A stretch of DNA of 64,000 bases from Drosophila miranda (GCF_003369915.1 NW_022881614.1:20004336-20068335), one strand, 5' to 3'; positions 31,135 to 44,700 are shown, numbered from the stretch's first letter. Made by a program: numbers and translations. Notes: a model not told the origin generated them from the sequence alone.

Positions 31135-34030
31135 ATGGAGGTAAATGCCATCAAGCTACGATTTTGTGCACAGCGACTTCTGCAGTTGACTGCCAACGAG
31201 CCCCAAGACAATTTGTTTGTTCAAAATGTACAGAAGTTCATCAGAAAGAAGGTAAGTGTATGATCATATTTTAGAAATATGTGCCTCAAGACGTGGAACG
31301 TCTGTTCTGCAGTCTCAGCGAGCAACTTGCGTGTCCGGCCTACACCGTTCCCTTGGCAGTGAGCTTTGAGGAGCAACTGTTGCTGCTCCTTAGCATGGCC
31401 CTGCGATGGGACTCGGCTGGAGACGATATCCATCAATATCATAAGGAGTGCATCGCCCTGTCAAAGCTAATGGACATCTCTGTGGATGCGCAGAGGTAAG
31501 TAGAGGTCCCTGTATCGGATGACCAGTCTCAAAAGCACACATTCCCTCTGACACCCGTATAGGTTTGCAAAGAGCTACTTCCACAACAGGCCAGCACCGT
31601 TCGAGAAAAGCCAAAGTAATTCCAGCAGTGTCCCCAGCAAAAGGGCAAAGAACGCAAAGGCCAGCCAAAAGTTAGATGAACTGGAGCTCTTGAAATGTTG
31701 CTACCAGTTGCTGCGAAGTGACACGTCCTACTTCCGTGACTTGTGGGTCCGGCTTCATTGCCACCTACTCGCACCTCGAGACCCCCTGCCCGATGATACA
31801 ACTCTACTGCAACTACATCATGGCCATGCTCACGAATATGAGCCCAACACAGCGGAATGCCCAAAATGCCAAGATATCCACAGAAGCACAGCTCCGATTT
31901 GAACGCGAGAAGGAACAGTCATGGGCCGTAGCCAGGCAGGCCGAGGGCTGCTGCTATTCTCCCGAAGACGAAACGCCTGAACAGATGCTGAGCCTGAGCC
32001 TCAACCAGAGTGTGACCAACATTGAGGGCGTACTCTTGCCGACATTCAACAAGAAGAATCAGGAATTCTATGCAAGCACTGACGGCTGCTACGATCGCAT
32101 TGTAAAGGTGGATTCGACGGTTGTAAATCTGCGGAGCATTGCCCTCGGCGTCGCAGCGGCCAAGCCGATTTGCCTCTCCGGTCCTGTGGGCTGTGGCAAG
32201 ACGACGCTTATTGAGTATCTGGCCTGCAAGACGGGACACATTTGCCCCAAGCCCAAGGAGATTGACACTCGCGAAAAGGCGCTGCGAAAGGCTGAAGAGG
32301 AGGACAAATTGTTGACACCAAAAAAAGGAAAAAAGGGGAAAGAAAAGAAGCGGAAACTGGAGGAGGACCTTCCCATCGACCAGGCATTGCTGGATCTGGG
32401 TGAAATGTCGCAAAAGCATGGCTTTCTACGGATACAGCTGGGCGACCAGACCGACAGCAAAATGCAATTGGGCCAATATCGCTGCACAGATGTGCCTGGG
32501 GAATTCGTTTGGCTTCCTGGTGTCCTCACGCAGGTGAGAAGGAATTGATTAAACTGAACGAGGGTTCTATTATATGAATGATTATTTGCACTTTTAGGCT
32601 GTCATGCATGGCTACTGGCTGTTGCTGGAGGATCTGGATGCCGCCACCCAAGACACCTACACAATTCTGAGCAGTTTGCTGGAGAGGCAGTGCCTGAGCG
32701 TTCCCGGCTTTCACGACTCTGTGCAGATTGAGCCAGGCTTTCAATTGTTTGTCACAGTGCGGTAAGAGTCCATGGAGCATTCAAAGCATCTTTATCCTAA
32801 ACATTTTCTCTGTTTTAGGACCAACAAATCGGCCAGCAATTCGGGACAGAAATCGCTCTATTCGCTGCTGGATAAATATCTGTATACGATCAACGTTTTG
32901 CCGCTTTCCCGCAACGAGCTGTGCAAGGTGGTCAGCACCAACTATCCCAAGCTGGCGACCGTCGCCAATCGAGTGGTGGACGTGTTCCTTACCTTCTCCA
33001 GTGGCAATCACATGGCCGCCGACAATCTGCGTCAGCAGGATTCGAACGACAAGGCGGACAACACGGAGAAGTACGTGGCGCTGCCCTTTAAGCAGGTCAC
33101 ACTCTCATCCAGTCCGAACTCGGGCCCCCTAAAGTCGGCCCGGGATCTGGTCAAGCTGTGCCAGCGTTCGAATGCCCAGTTCTCGGTGACCAGCGCCGAG
33201 TGTGCCTACTTTATGTTCCAGAATGCCGTCGATGTATTCTGTTCGTATCTGCCGCATAGTAGGGAGAAGATCACGCTGATCACGAGCATCGGCGCCAAGT
33301 TGGGCATCATTCGCTCCAGATGCGAGCATTTCGCTAATGAATACAAACCTGATGTGGATTTTGGACTGGAGATTATCAAGATCGGACGTGCCAGTCTCCT
33401 GGCCAAGTCCGAGCTGCTGTCCAATAATGAGAATGGGGAGCAGCTCTCAGAGCAAGACCTGAAGCGACAGAAACTAACCGAGCAGACCAGGAGGGCCATC
33501 GGCCAGACCAGCGTCAAGCGTGCCACCTTCTCGTTTACACGTCTCGCCAGCTGCATCTTGGAACGGATTGCCGTCTGTGTGAGCCACTCGGAGCCCGTGC
33601 TGCTGGTGGGAGAGACGGGTGGGGGCAAGACCTCCTCCGTGCAGTATCTGGCCGAGCGCACCGAACACAAGCTGGTCGTCGTGAACATGAACAACCAGTC
33701 GGATGTCTCGGATCTCGTGGGCGGATTCAAGCCCGTCGAACTCAACTACGTGCACTTGCTCTGCGAGACCTTCAATGCCGAGATGAACATGCAGTTCCTC
33801 CGGATCTTTGCCACGCATTACAACAGCGGCCGGCACAGTGTCATCATACGCACTATGATCAGCCTGTGCTATCAGGTGTTCAGGAACACGGATCTAACGA
33901 GCCACCAGATGGTGCCGCGTTGGCGCACGCTTTGCGAGAAGCTGCAGAAGCTGCAGACACAGCTGGACAAGAGCATTAACATTTCGTTTGCCTTCATACC
34001 CGGTTCCCTGGTGAACTGCATCAGCAAAGG
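31135..34030 (+). pseudogene. Mdn1: Mdn1 (midasin) copy 1, frameshifted and 3'-truncated
   Basis: Exons 31135-31251, 31275-31495, 31563-32533, 32598-32761 and 32819 onward match the other copies. The product family is midasin, the giant dynein-like AAA ATPase that removes assembly factors from pre-60S ribosomes. The first P-loop (GPVGCGKTTLIEYLA), Walker B LLLEDLD and second P-loop (GETGGGKTSS) are visible. A 5-nt deletion near 31742 in exon 3 (the WDWSG region of other copies) shifts the frame, so the copy is broken. The gene stops at the filler junction 34031-34058 before its second Walker B; the chimeric frame ends at 34082. Midasin is normally over 4000 residues. Confidence 0.85.
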
Positions 34031-34058
34031 CTGCTGGACGATAAGCTATCGTCTTATC
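34031..34058. other. Filler at Mdn1-to-cuff junction (first of four)
   Basis: Twenty-eight bases between Mdn1 (ending CAGCAAAGG) and cuff exon 1 (GGCGATAAGCTG, antisense). It starts with TGCTGGACGA, which also occurs a few bases further along in intact Mdn1. It then holds AAGCTATCGTCTTATC, which resembles direct and inverted copies of the adjoining GATAAGCT. Identical fillers are at 37569-37596, 41107-41134 and 62175-62202. Confidence 0.85.
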
Positions 34059-34174
34059 GGCGATAAGCTGAAGCCCCCGTGAACCACTGGCTTGGAAAAT
34101 TCTGGAAAGTCACATCGGTCCGCTTTGGTAATAATGTGAGGTTTTATATTTAATAATATTTCATCAGAAATCAT
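34059..34174 (-). pseudogene. cuff: cuff 5' fragment (unit 2)
   Basis: About 116 bp of cuff exon 1, from the start codon (34174) to GGCGATAAG. An 11-bp deletion at the start removes the first of the two adjacent ATGs but leaves the second. On the plus strand it is read as antisense by any transcript coming out of Mdn1 copy 1. Confidence 0.85.
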
Positions 34175-34660
34175 CTGAAAACGCAAGATTTAATTTTCCT
34201 AAAATTGGTTTTGCGTTGATTAACAAAAAAAAATGGCAGCGTTAAATACTATGCGCATACTTGCAAACATATTAATGTTTCTTCCAATATACAACTTTCG
34301 TTAATCGTTCAAGGTTGCAATGTGTTGTTTAAGCTGGCTTTTAACTTTTACAAATCACACCGGTTCAGCAATTATTTTGCTTCCCACTCCCACTCACAAC
34401 AATTTGGCGCAATGCCGGTTTTGGGGATGCCAAACCTAAACAAACCGGAAGGTTGCCAGACTGCTGGCACTGCTGTGCTGCACACAGATGTTCGCATTGA
34501 ACTGTGTGGCAACCATTGCAAGGTGCGCTGCACGTGTTTCAAATTCGCGTGTGTTGCTTGTTCATTCCCGGGTCTGAGCTCTGAAATTAATTCGAAAGCA
34601 GTTAAAAGTAGCTCGAAAGAAATAACAGTATCCGAATACAGTTGACCGGCTACCAAGGCA

Positions 34661-37568
34661 ATGGAGGTAAATGCCATCAAGCTACGATTTTGTGCACAGC
34701 GACTTCTGCAGTTGACTGCCAACGAGCCAAGACAATTTGTTTGTTCAAAATGTACAGAAGTTTATCAGAAAGAAGGTAAGTGTATGATCATATTTTAGAA
34801 ATATGTGCCTCAAGACGTGGAACGTCTGTTCTGCAGTCTCAGCGAGCAACTTGCGTGTCCGGCCTACACCGTTCCCTTGGCAGTGAGCTTTGAGGAGCAA
34901 CTGTTGCTGCTCCTTAGCATGGTCAAAGCTAATGGACATCTCTGTGGATGCGCAGAGGTAAGTAGAGGTCTCTGTGGATGCGCAGAGGTAAGTAGAGGTC
35001 CCTGTATCGGATGACCAGTCTCAAAAGCACACATTCCCTCTGACACCCGTATAGGTTTGCAAAGAGCTACTTCCACAACAAGCCAGCACCGTTCGAGAAA
35101 AGCCAAAGTAATTCCAGCAGTGTCCCCAGCAAAAGGGCAAAGAACGCAAAGGCCAGCCAAAAGTTAGATGAACTGGAGCTCTTGAAATGTTGCTACCAGT
35201 TGCTGCGAAGTGACACGTCCTACTTCCGTGAGTTGTGGGACTGGTCCGGCTTCATTGCCACCTACTCGCACCTCGAGACCCCCTGCCCGATGATACAACT
35301 CTACTGCAACTACATCATGGCCATGCTCACGAATATGAGCCCAACACAGCGGAATGCCCAAAATGCCAAGATATCCACAGAAGCACAGCTCCGATTTGAA
35401 CGCGAGAAGGAACAGTCATGGGCCGTAGCCAGGCAGGCCGAGGGCTGCTGCTATTCTCCCGAAGACGAAACGCCTGAACAGATGCTGAGCCTGAGCCTCA
35501 ACCAGAGTGTGACCAACATTGAGGGCGTACTCTTGCCGATCTGGAGGATCTGGATGCCGCCACCCAAGACACCTACACAATTCTGAACAGTTTGCTGGAG
35601 AGGCAGTGCCTGAGCGTTCCCGGCTTTCGCGACTCTGTGAAGATTGAGCCAGGCTTTCAATTGTTTGTCACAGTGCGGTAAGAGTCCATGGAGCATTCAA
35701 AGCATCTTTATCCTAAACATTTTCTCTGTTTTAGGACCAACAAATCGGCCAGCAATTCGGGACAGAAATCGCTCTATTCGCTGCTGGATAAATATCTGTA
35801 TACGATCAACGTTTTGCCGCTTTCCCGCAACGAGCTGTGCAAGGTGGCTGTTGCTGGAGGATCTGGATGCCGCCACCCAAGACACCTACACAATTCTGAA
35901 CAGTTTGCTGGAGAGGCAGTGCCTGAGCGTTCCCGGCTTTCGCGACTCTGTGAAGATTGAGCCAGGCTTTCAATTGTTTGTCACAGTGCGGTAAGAGTCC
36001 ATGGAGCATTCAAAGCATCTTTATCCTAAACATTTTCTCTGTTTTAGAACCAACAAATCGGCCAGCAATTCGGGACAGAAATCGCTCTATTCGCTGCTGG
36101 ATAAATATCTGTATACGATCAACGTTTTGCCGCTTTCCCGCAACGAGCTGTGCAAGGTGGCTGTTGCTGGAGGATCTGGGTGCCGCCACCCAAGACACCT
36201 ACACAATTCTGAACAGTTTGCTGGAGAGGCAGTGCCTGAGCGTTCCCGGCTTTCGCGACTCTGTGAAGATTGAGCCAGGCTTTCAATTGTTTGTCACAGT
36301 GCGGTAAGAGTCCATGGAGCATTCAAAGCATCTTTATCCTAAACATTTTCTCTGTTTTAGGACCAACAAATCGGCCAGCAATTCGGGACAGAAATCGCTC
36401 TATTCGCTGCTGGATAAATATCTGTATACGATCAACGTTTTGCCGCTTTCCCGCAACGAGCTGTGCAAGGTGGTCAGCACCAACTATCCCAAGCTGGCGA
36501 CCGTCGCCAATCGAGTGGTGGACGTGTTCCTTACCTTCTCCAGTGGCAATCACATGGCCGCCGACAATCTGCGTCAGCAGGATTCGAACGACAAGGCGGA
36601 CAACACGGAGAAGTACGTGGCGCTGCCCTTTAAGCAGGTCACACTCTCATCCAGTCCGAACTCGGGCCGCCTGGTCTCGACCCGGGATCTGGTCAAGCTG
36701 TGCCAGCGTTCGAATGCCCAGTTCTCGGTGACCAGCGCCGAGTGTGCCTACTTTATGTTCCAGAATGCCGTCGATGTATTCTGTTCGTATCTGCCGCATA
36801 GTAGGGAGAAGATCACGCTGATCACGAGCATCGGCGCCAAGTTGGGCATCATTCGCTCCAGATGCGAGCATTTCGCTAATGAATACAAACCTGATGTGGA
36901 TTTTGGACTGGAGATTATCAAGATCGGACGTGCCAGTCTCCTGGCCAAGTCCGAGCTGCTGTCCAATAATGAGAATGGGGAGCAGCTCTCAGAGCAAGAC
37001 CTGAAGCGACAGAAACTAACCGAGCAGACCAGGAGGGCCATCGGGCAGACCAGCGTCAAGCGTGCCACCTTCTCGTTTACACGTCTCGCCCGCTGCATCT
37101 TGGAACGGATTGCCGTCTGTGTGAGCCATTCGGAGCCCGTGCAGCTGGTGGGGGAGAAGGGTGTGGCAAGACCTCCGTGCAGTATCTGGCCGAGCGCACC
37201 GAACACAAGCTGGTCGTCGTGAACATGAACAACCAGTCGGATGTCTCGGATCTCGTGGGCGGATTCAAGCCCGTCGAACTCAACTACGTGCACTTGCTCT
37301 GCGAGACCTTCAATGCCGAGATGAACATGCAGTTCCTCCGGATCTTTGCCACGCATTACAACAGCGGCCGGCACAGTGTCATCATACGCACTATGATCAG
37401 CCTGTGCTATCAGGTGTTCAGGAACACGGATCTAACGAGCCACCAGATGATGCCGCGTTGGCGCACGCTTTGCGAGAAGCTGCCTAAGCTGCAGACACAG
37501 CTGGACAAGAGCATTAACATTTCGTTTGCCTTCATACCCGGTTCCCTGGTGAACTGCATCAGCAAAGG
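34661..37568 (+). pseudogene. Mdn1: Mdn1 copy 2, multiply broken
   Basis: Shares with copies 3 and 4 a 2-nt deletion in exon 1, a 62-nt deletion in exon 2 (after CTTAGCATGG) and a 30-bp tandem duplication that repeats the exon-2 splice donor (about 34941-35000). About 0.58 kb covering the end of exon 3, intron 3 and the start of exon 4 is deleted (join at 35540), removing the first P-loop. A 313-bp block (exon 4 + intron + start of exon 5) then occurs three times. The second P-loop is frameshifted near 37155. The copy ends at the filler junction. Confidence 0.87.
35540..36474 (+). repeat. Triple 313-bp tandem repeat inside Mdn1 copy 2
   Basis: Successive 313-bp units join in phase at GTGCAAGGTGG/CTGTTGCTGGAGG (about 35847 and 36160). 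Each contains most of exon 4, its GTAAGAG donor, the ~57-nt intron and the first ~110 bp of exon 5. The middle unit has a changed acceptor (TTTTAGAACC). The same triple occurs at 39078-40012. Copies 4 and 5 have two units, copies 1 and 6 have one. Confidence 0.9.
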
Positions 37569-37712
37569 CTGCTGGACGATAAGCTATCGTCTTATCGGCG
37601 ATAAGCTGAAGCCCCCGTGAACCACTGGCTTGGAAAATTCTGGAAAGTCACATCGGTCCGCTTTGGTAATAATGTGAGGTTTTATATTTAATAATATTTC
37701 ATCAGAAATCAT
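37569..37712 (-). pseudogene. cuff: Filler and cuff 5' fragment (unit 3)
   Basis: Same 28-bp filler (37569-37596) and 116-bp cuff exon 1 fragment (37597-37712) as in unit 2, spaced exactly 3538 bp from them. This shows recent tandem duplication of the whole short unit. Confidence 0.85.
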
Positions 37713-38198
37713 CTGAAAACGCAAGATTTAATTTTCCTAAAATTGGTTTTGCGTTGATTAACAAAAAAAAATGGCAGCGTTAAATACTATGCGCATACTT
37801 GCAAACATATTAATGTTTCTTCCAATATACAACTTTCGTTAATCGTTCAAGGTTGCAATGTGTTGTTTAAGCTGGCTTTTAACTTTTACAAATCACACCG
37901 GTTCAGCAATTATTTTGCTTCCCACTCCCACTCACAACAATTTGGCGCAATGCCGGTTTTGGGGATGCCAAACCTAATCAAACCGGAAGGTTGCCAGACT
38001 GCTGGCACTGCTGTGCTGCACACAGATGTTCGCATTGAACTGTGTGGCAACCATTGCAAGGTGCGCTGCACGTGTTTCAAATTCGCGTGTGTTGCTTGTT
38101 CATTCCCGGGTCTGAGCTCTGAAATTAATTCGAAAGCAGTTAAAAGTAGCTCGAAAGAAATAACAGTATCCGAATACAGTTGACCGGCTACCAAGGCA

Positions 38199-41106
38199 AT
38201 GGAGGTAAATGCCATCAAGCTACGATTTTGTGCACAGCGACTTCTGCAGTTGACTGCCAACGAGCCAAGACAATTTGTTTGTTCAAAATGTACAGAAGTT
38301 TATCAGAAAGAAGGTAAGTGTATGATCATATTTTAGAAATATGTGCCTCAAGACGTGGAACGTCTGTTCTGCAGTCTCAGCGAGCAACTTGCGTGTCCGG
38401 CCTACACCGTTCCCTTGGCAGTGAGCTTTGAGGAGCAACTGTTGCTGCTCCTTAGCATGGTCAAAGCTAATGGACATCTCTGTGGATGCGCAGAGGTAAG
38501 TAGAGGTCTCTGTGGATGCGCAGAGGTAAGTAGAGGTCCCTGTATCGGATGACCAGTCTCAAAAGCACACATTCCCTCTGACACCCGTATAGGTTTGCAA
38601 AGAGCTACTTCCACAACAAGCCAGCACCGTTCGAGAAAAGCCAAAGTAATTCCAGCAGTGTCCCCAGCAAAAGGGCAAAGAACGCAAAGGCCAGCCAAAA
38701 GTTAGATGAACTGGAGCTCTTGAAATGTTGCTACCAGTTGCTGCGAAGTGACACGTCCTACTTCCGTGAGTTGTGGGACTGGTCCGGCTTCATTGCCACC
38801 TACTCGCACCTCGAGACCCCCTGCCCGATGATACAACTCTACTGCAACTACATCATGGCCATGCTCACGAATATGAGCCCAACACAGCGGAATGCCCAAA
38901 ATGCCAAGATATCCACAGAAGCACAGCTCCGATTTGAACGCGAGAAGGAACAGTCATGGGCCGTAGCCAGGCAGGCCGAGGGCTGCTGCTATTCTCCCGA
39001 AGACGAAACGCCTGAACAGATGCTGAGCCTGAGCCTCAACCAGAGTGTGACCAACATTGAGGGCGTACTCTTGCCGATCTGGAGGATCTGGATGCCGCCA
39101 CCCAAGACACCTACACAATTCTGAACAGTTTGCTGGAGAGGCAGTGCCTGAGCGTTCCCGGCTTTCGCGACTCTGTGAAGATTGAGCCAGGCTTTCAATT
39201 GTTTGTCACAGTGCGGTAAGAGTCCATGGAGCATTCAAAGCATCTTTATCCTAAACATTTTCTCTGTTTTAGGACCAACAAATCGGCCAGCAATTCGGGA
39301 CAGAAATCGCTCTATTCGCTGCTGGATAAATATCTGTATACGATCAACGTTTTGCCGCTTTCCCGCAACGAGCTGTGCAAGGTGGCTGTTGCTGGAGGAT
39401 CTGGATGCCGCCACCCAAGACACCTACACAATTCTGAACAGTTTGCTGGAGAGGCAGTGCCTGAGCGTTCCCGGCTTTCGCGACTCTGTGAAGATTGAGC
39501 CAGGCTTTCAATTGTTTGTCACAGTGCGGTAAGAGTCCATGGAGCATTCAAAGCATCTTTATCCTAAACATTTTCTCTGTTTTAGAACCAACAAATCGGC
39601 CAGCAATTCGGGACAGAAATCGCTCTATTCGCTGCTGGATAAATATCTGTATACGATCAACGTTTTGCCGCTTTCCCGCAACGAGCTGTGCAAGGTGGCT
39701 GTTGCTGGAGGATCTGGGTGCCGCCACCCAAGACACCTACACAATTCTGAACAGTTTGCTGGAGAGGCAGTGCCTGAGCGTTCCCGGCTTTCGCGACTCT
39801 GTGAAGATTGAGCCAGGCTTTCAATTGTTTGTCACAGTGCGGTAAGAGTCCATGGAGCATTCAAAGCATCTTTATCCTAAACATTTTCTCTGTTTTAGGA
39901 CCAACAAATCGGCCAGCAATTCGGGACAGAAATCGCTCTATTCGCTGCTGGATAAATATCTGTATACGATCAACGTTTTGCCGCTTTCCCGCAACGAGCT
40001 GTGCAAGGTGGTCAGCACCAACTATCCCAAGCTGGCGACCGTCGCCAATCGAGTGGTGGACGTGTTCCTTACCTTCTCCAGTGGCAATCACATGGCCGCC
40101 GACAATCTGCGTCAGCAGGATTCGAACGACAAGGCGGACAACACGGAGAAGTACGTGGCGCTGCCCTTTAAGCAGGTCACACTCTCATCCAGTCCGAACT
40201 CGGGCCGCCTGGTCTCGACCCGGGATCTGGTCAAGCTGTGTCAGCGTTCGAATGCACAGTTCTCGGTGACCAGCGCCGAGTGTGCCTACTTTATGTTCCA
40301 GAATGCCGTCGATGTATTCTGTTCGTATCTGCCGCATAGTAGGGAGAAGATCACGCTGATCACGAGCGTCGGCGCCAAGTTGGGCATCATTCGCTCCAGA
40401 TGCGAGCATTTCGCTAATGAATACAAACCTGATGTGGATTTTGGACTGGAGATTATCAAGATCGGACGTGCCAGTCTCCTGGCCAAGTCCGAGCTGCTGT
40501 CCAATAATGAGAATGGGGAGCAGCTCTCAGAGCAAGACCTGAAGCGACAGAAACTAACCGAGCAGACCAGGAGGGCCATCGGGCAGACCAGCGTCAAGCG
40601 TGCCACCTTCTCGTTTACACGTCTCGCCCGCTGCATCTTGGAACGGATTGCCGTCTGTGTGAGCCATTCGGAGCCCGTGCAGCTGGTGGGGGAGAAGGGT
40701 GTGGCAAGACCTCCGTGCAGTATCTGGCCGAGCGCACCGAACACAAGCTGGTCGTCGTGAACATGAACAACCAGTCGGATGTCTCGGATCTCGTGGGCGG
40801 ATTCAAGCCCGTCGAACTCAACTACGTGCACTTGCTCTGCGAGACCTTCAATGCCGAGATGAACATGCAGTTCCTCCGGATCTTTGCCACGCATTACAAC
40901 AGCGGCCGGCACAGTGTCATCATACGCACTATGATCAGCCTGTGCTATCAGGTGTTCAGGAACACGGCTCTAACGAGCCACCAGATGATGCCGCGTTGGC
41001 GCACGCTTTGCGAGAAGCTGCAGAAGCTGCAGACACAGCTGGACAAGAGCATTAACATTTCGTTTGCCTTCATACCCGGTTCCCTGGTGAACTGCATCAG
41101 CAAAGG
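38199..41106 (+). pseudogene. Mdn1: Mdn1 copy 3, near-identical to copy 2
   Basis: Same length and same lesions as copy 2: exon 1 2-nt deletion, exon 2 62-nt deletion, 30-bp donor duplication, ~0.58-kb loss of the first AAA core, triple 313-bp block and frameshift in the second P-loop. It differs by scattered substitutions (for example ACGAGCGTCGG near 40363 and CTGTGTCAGCG near 40236). The unit 37569-41106 is 3538 bp, identical in length to 34031-37568. Confidence 0.87.
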
Positions 41107-41250
41107 CTGCTGGACGATAAGCTATCGTCTTATCGGCGATAAGCTGAAGCCCCCGTGAACCACTGGCTTGGAAAATTCTGGAAAGTCACATCGGTCCGCT
41201 TTGGTAATAATGTGAGGTTTTATATTTAATAATATTTCATCAGAAATCAT
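41107..41250 (-). pseudogene. cuff: Filler and cuff 5' fragment (unit 4)
   Basis: Third copy of the filler (41107-41134) followed by cuff exon 1 sequence (41135-41250), here heading a unit whose Mdn1 part continues into the third AAA module and on to ERp60. Confidence 0.85.
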
Positions 41251-41722
41251 CTGAAAACGCAAGATTTAATTTTCCTAAAATTGGTTTTGCGTTGATTAAC
41301 AAAAAAAAATGGCAGCGTTAAATACTATGCGCATACTTGCAAACATATTAATGTTTCTTCCAATATACAACTTTCGTTAATCGTTCAAGGTTGCAATGTG
41401 TTGTTTAAGCTGGCTTTTAACTTTTACAAATCACACCGGTTCAGCAATTATTTTGCTTCCCACTCCCACTCACAACAATTTGGCGCAATGCCGGTTTTGG
41501 GGATGCCAAACCTAAACAAACCGGAAGGTTGCCAGACTGCTGCACACAGATGTTCGCATTGAACTGTGTGGCAACCATTGCAAGGTGCGCTGCACGTGTT
41601 TCAAATTCGCGTGTGTTGCTTGTTCATTCCCGGGTCTGAGCTCTGAAATTAATTCGAAAGCAGTTAAAAGTAGCTCGAAAGAAATAACAGTATCCGAATA
41701 CAGTTGACCGGCTACCAAGGCA

Positions 41723-44700
41723 ATGGAGGTAAATGCCATCAAGCTACGATTTTGTGCACAGCGACTTCTGCAGTTGACTGCCAACGAGCCAAGACAATTT
41801 GTTTGTTCAAAATGTACAGAAGTTTATCAGAAAGAAGGTAAGTGTATGATCATATTTTAGAAATATGTGCCTCAAGACGTGGAACGTCTGTTCTGCAGTC
41901 TCAGCGAGCAACTTGCGTGTCCGGCCTACACCGTTCCCTTGGCAGTGAGCTTTGAGGAGCAACTGTTGCTGCTCCTTAGCATGGTCAAAGCTAATGGACA
42001 TCTCTGTGGATGCGCAGAGGTAAGTAGAGGTCTCTGTGGATGCGCAGAGGTAAGTAGAGGTCCCTGTATCGGATGACCAGTCTCAAAAGCACACATTCCC
42101 TTTGACACCCGTATAGGTTTGCAAAGAGCTACTTCCACAACAAGCCAGCACCGTTCGAGAAAAGCCAAAGTAATTCCAGCAGTGTCCCCAGCAAAAGGGC
42201 AAAGAACGCAAAGGCCAGCCAAAAGTTAGATGAACTGGAGCTCTTGAAATGTTGCTACCAGTTGCTGCGAAGTGACACGTCCTACTTCCGTGAGTTGTGG
42301 GACTGGTCCGGCTTCATTGCCACCTACTCGCACCTCGAGACCCCCTGCCCGATGATACAACTCTACTGCAACTACATCATGGCCATGCTCACGAATATGA
42401 GCCCAACACAGCGGAATGCCCAAAATGCCAAGATATCCACAGAAGCACAGCTCCGATTTGAACGCGAGAAGGAACAGTCATGGGCCGTAGCCAGGCAGGC
42501 CGAGGGCTGCTGCTATTCTCCCGAAGACGAAACGCCTGAACAGATGCTGAGCCTGAGCCTCAACCAGAGTGTGACCAACATTGAGGGCGTACTCTTGCCG
42601 ACATTCAACAAGAAGAATCAGGAATTCTATGCAAGCACTGACGGCTGCTACGATCGCATTGTAAAGGTGGATTCGACGGTTGTAAATCTGCGGAGCATTG
42701 CCCTCGGCGTCGCAGCGGCCAAGCCGATTTGCCTCTCCGGTCCTGTGGGCTGTGGCAAGACGACGCTTATTGAGTATCTGGCCCGCAAGACGGGACGCAT
42801 TTGCCCCAAGCCCAAGGAGATTGACACTCGCGAAAAGGCGCTGCGAAAGGCTGAAGAGGAGGACAAATTGTTGACACCAAAAAAAGGAAAAAAGGGGAAA
42901 GAAAAGAAGCGGAAACTGGAGGAGGACCTTCCCATCGACCAGGCATTGCTGGATCTGGGTGAAATGTCGCAAAAGCATGGCTTTCTACGGATACATCTGA
43001 GCGACCAGACCGATAGCAAAATGCTATTGGGCCAATATCGCTGCACAGATGTGCCTGGGTAATTCGTTTGGCTTCCTGGTGTCCTCACGCAGGTGAGAAG
43101 GAATTGATTAAACTGAACGAGGGTTCTATTATATGAATGATTATTTGCACTTTTAGGCTGTCATGCATGGCTACTGGCTGTTGCTGGAGGATCTGGATGC
43201 CGCCACCCAAGACACCTACACAATTCTGAACAGTTTGCTGGAGAGGCAGTGCCTGAGCGTTCCCGGCTTTCGCGACTCTGTGAAGATTGAGCCAGGCTTT
43301 CAATTGTTTGTCACAGTGCGGTAAGAGTCCATGGAGCATTCCAAGCATCTTTATCCTAAACATTATCTCTGTTTTAGGACCAACAAATCGGCCAGCAATT
43401 CGGGACAGAAATCGCTCTATTCGCTGCTGGATAAATATCTGTATACGATCAACGTTTTGCCGCTTTCCCGCAACGAGCTGTGCAAGGTGGCTGTTGCTGG
43501 AGGATCTGGATGCCGCCACCCAAGAAACCTACACAATTCTGAACAGTTTGCTGGAGAGGCAGTGCCTGAGCGTTCCCGGCTTTCGCGACTCTGTGAAGAT
43601 TGAGCCAGGCTTTCAATTGTTTGTCACAGTGCGGTAAGAGTCCATGGAGCATTCAAAGCATCTTTATCCTAAACATTTTCTCTGTTTTAGGACCAACAAA
43701 TCGGCCAGCAATTCGGGACAGAAATCGCTCTATTCGCTGCTGGATAAATATCTGTATACGATCAACGTTTTGCCGCTTTCCCGCAACGAGCTGTGCAAGG
43801 TGGTCAGCACCAACTATCCCAAGCTGGCGACCGTCGCCAATCGAGTGGTGGACGTGTTCCTTACCTTCTCCAGTGGCAATCACATGGCCGCCGACAATCT
43901 GCGTCAGCAGGATTCGAACGACAAGGCGGACAACACGGAGAAGTACGTGGCGCTGCCCTTTAAGCAGGTCACACTCTCATCCAGTCCGAACTCGGGCCGC
44001 CTGGTCTCAACCCGGGATCTGGTCAAGCTGTGCCAGCGTTCGAATGCCCAGTTCTCGGTGACCAGCGCCGAGTGTGCCTACTTTGTGTTCCAGAATGCCG
44101 TCGATGTATTCTGTTCGTATCTGCCGCAGAGTAGGGAGAAGATCACGCTGATTACGAGCATCGGCGCCAAGTTGGGCATCATTCGCTCCAGATGCGAGCA
44201 TTTCGCTAATGAATACAAACCGGATGTGGATTTTGGACTGGAGATTATCAAGATCGGACGTGCCAGTCTCCTGGCCAAGTCCGAGCTGCTGTCCAATAAT
44301 GAGAATGGGGAGCAGCTCTCAGAGCAAGACCTGAAGCGACAGAAACTAACCGAGCAGACCAGGAGGGCCATCGGGCAGACCAGCGTCAAGCGTGCCACCT
44401 TCTCGTTTACACGTCTCGCCCGCTGCATCTTGGAACGGATTGCCGTCTGTGTGAGCCATTCGGAGCCCGTGCTGCTGGTGGGGGAGAAGGGTGTGGCAAG
44501 ACCTCCGTGCAGTATCTGGCCGAGCGCACCGAACACAAGCTGGTCGTCGTGAACATGAACAACCAGTCGGATGTCTCGGATCTCGTGGGCGGATTCAAGC
44601 CCGTCGAACTCAACTACGTGCACTTGCTCTGCGAGACCTTCAATGCCGAGAAGAACATGCAGTTCCTCCGGATCTTTGCCACGCATTACAACAGCGGCCG

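Noticed and set aside
31919-32529. Antisense 146-166-residue ORFs in Mdn1 exon 3, repeated in several units
   Set aside because: Open only because of codon bias of the sense gene; no independent features.
38989-39860. Repeated short frames of 62-116 residues over the 313-bp blocks
   Set aside because: They span intron sequence and out-of-frame joins; they are by-products of the duplication.
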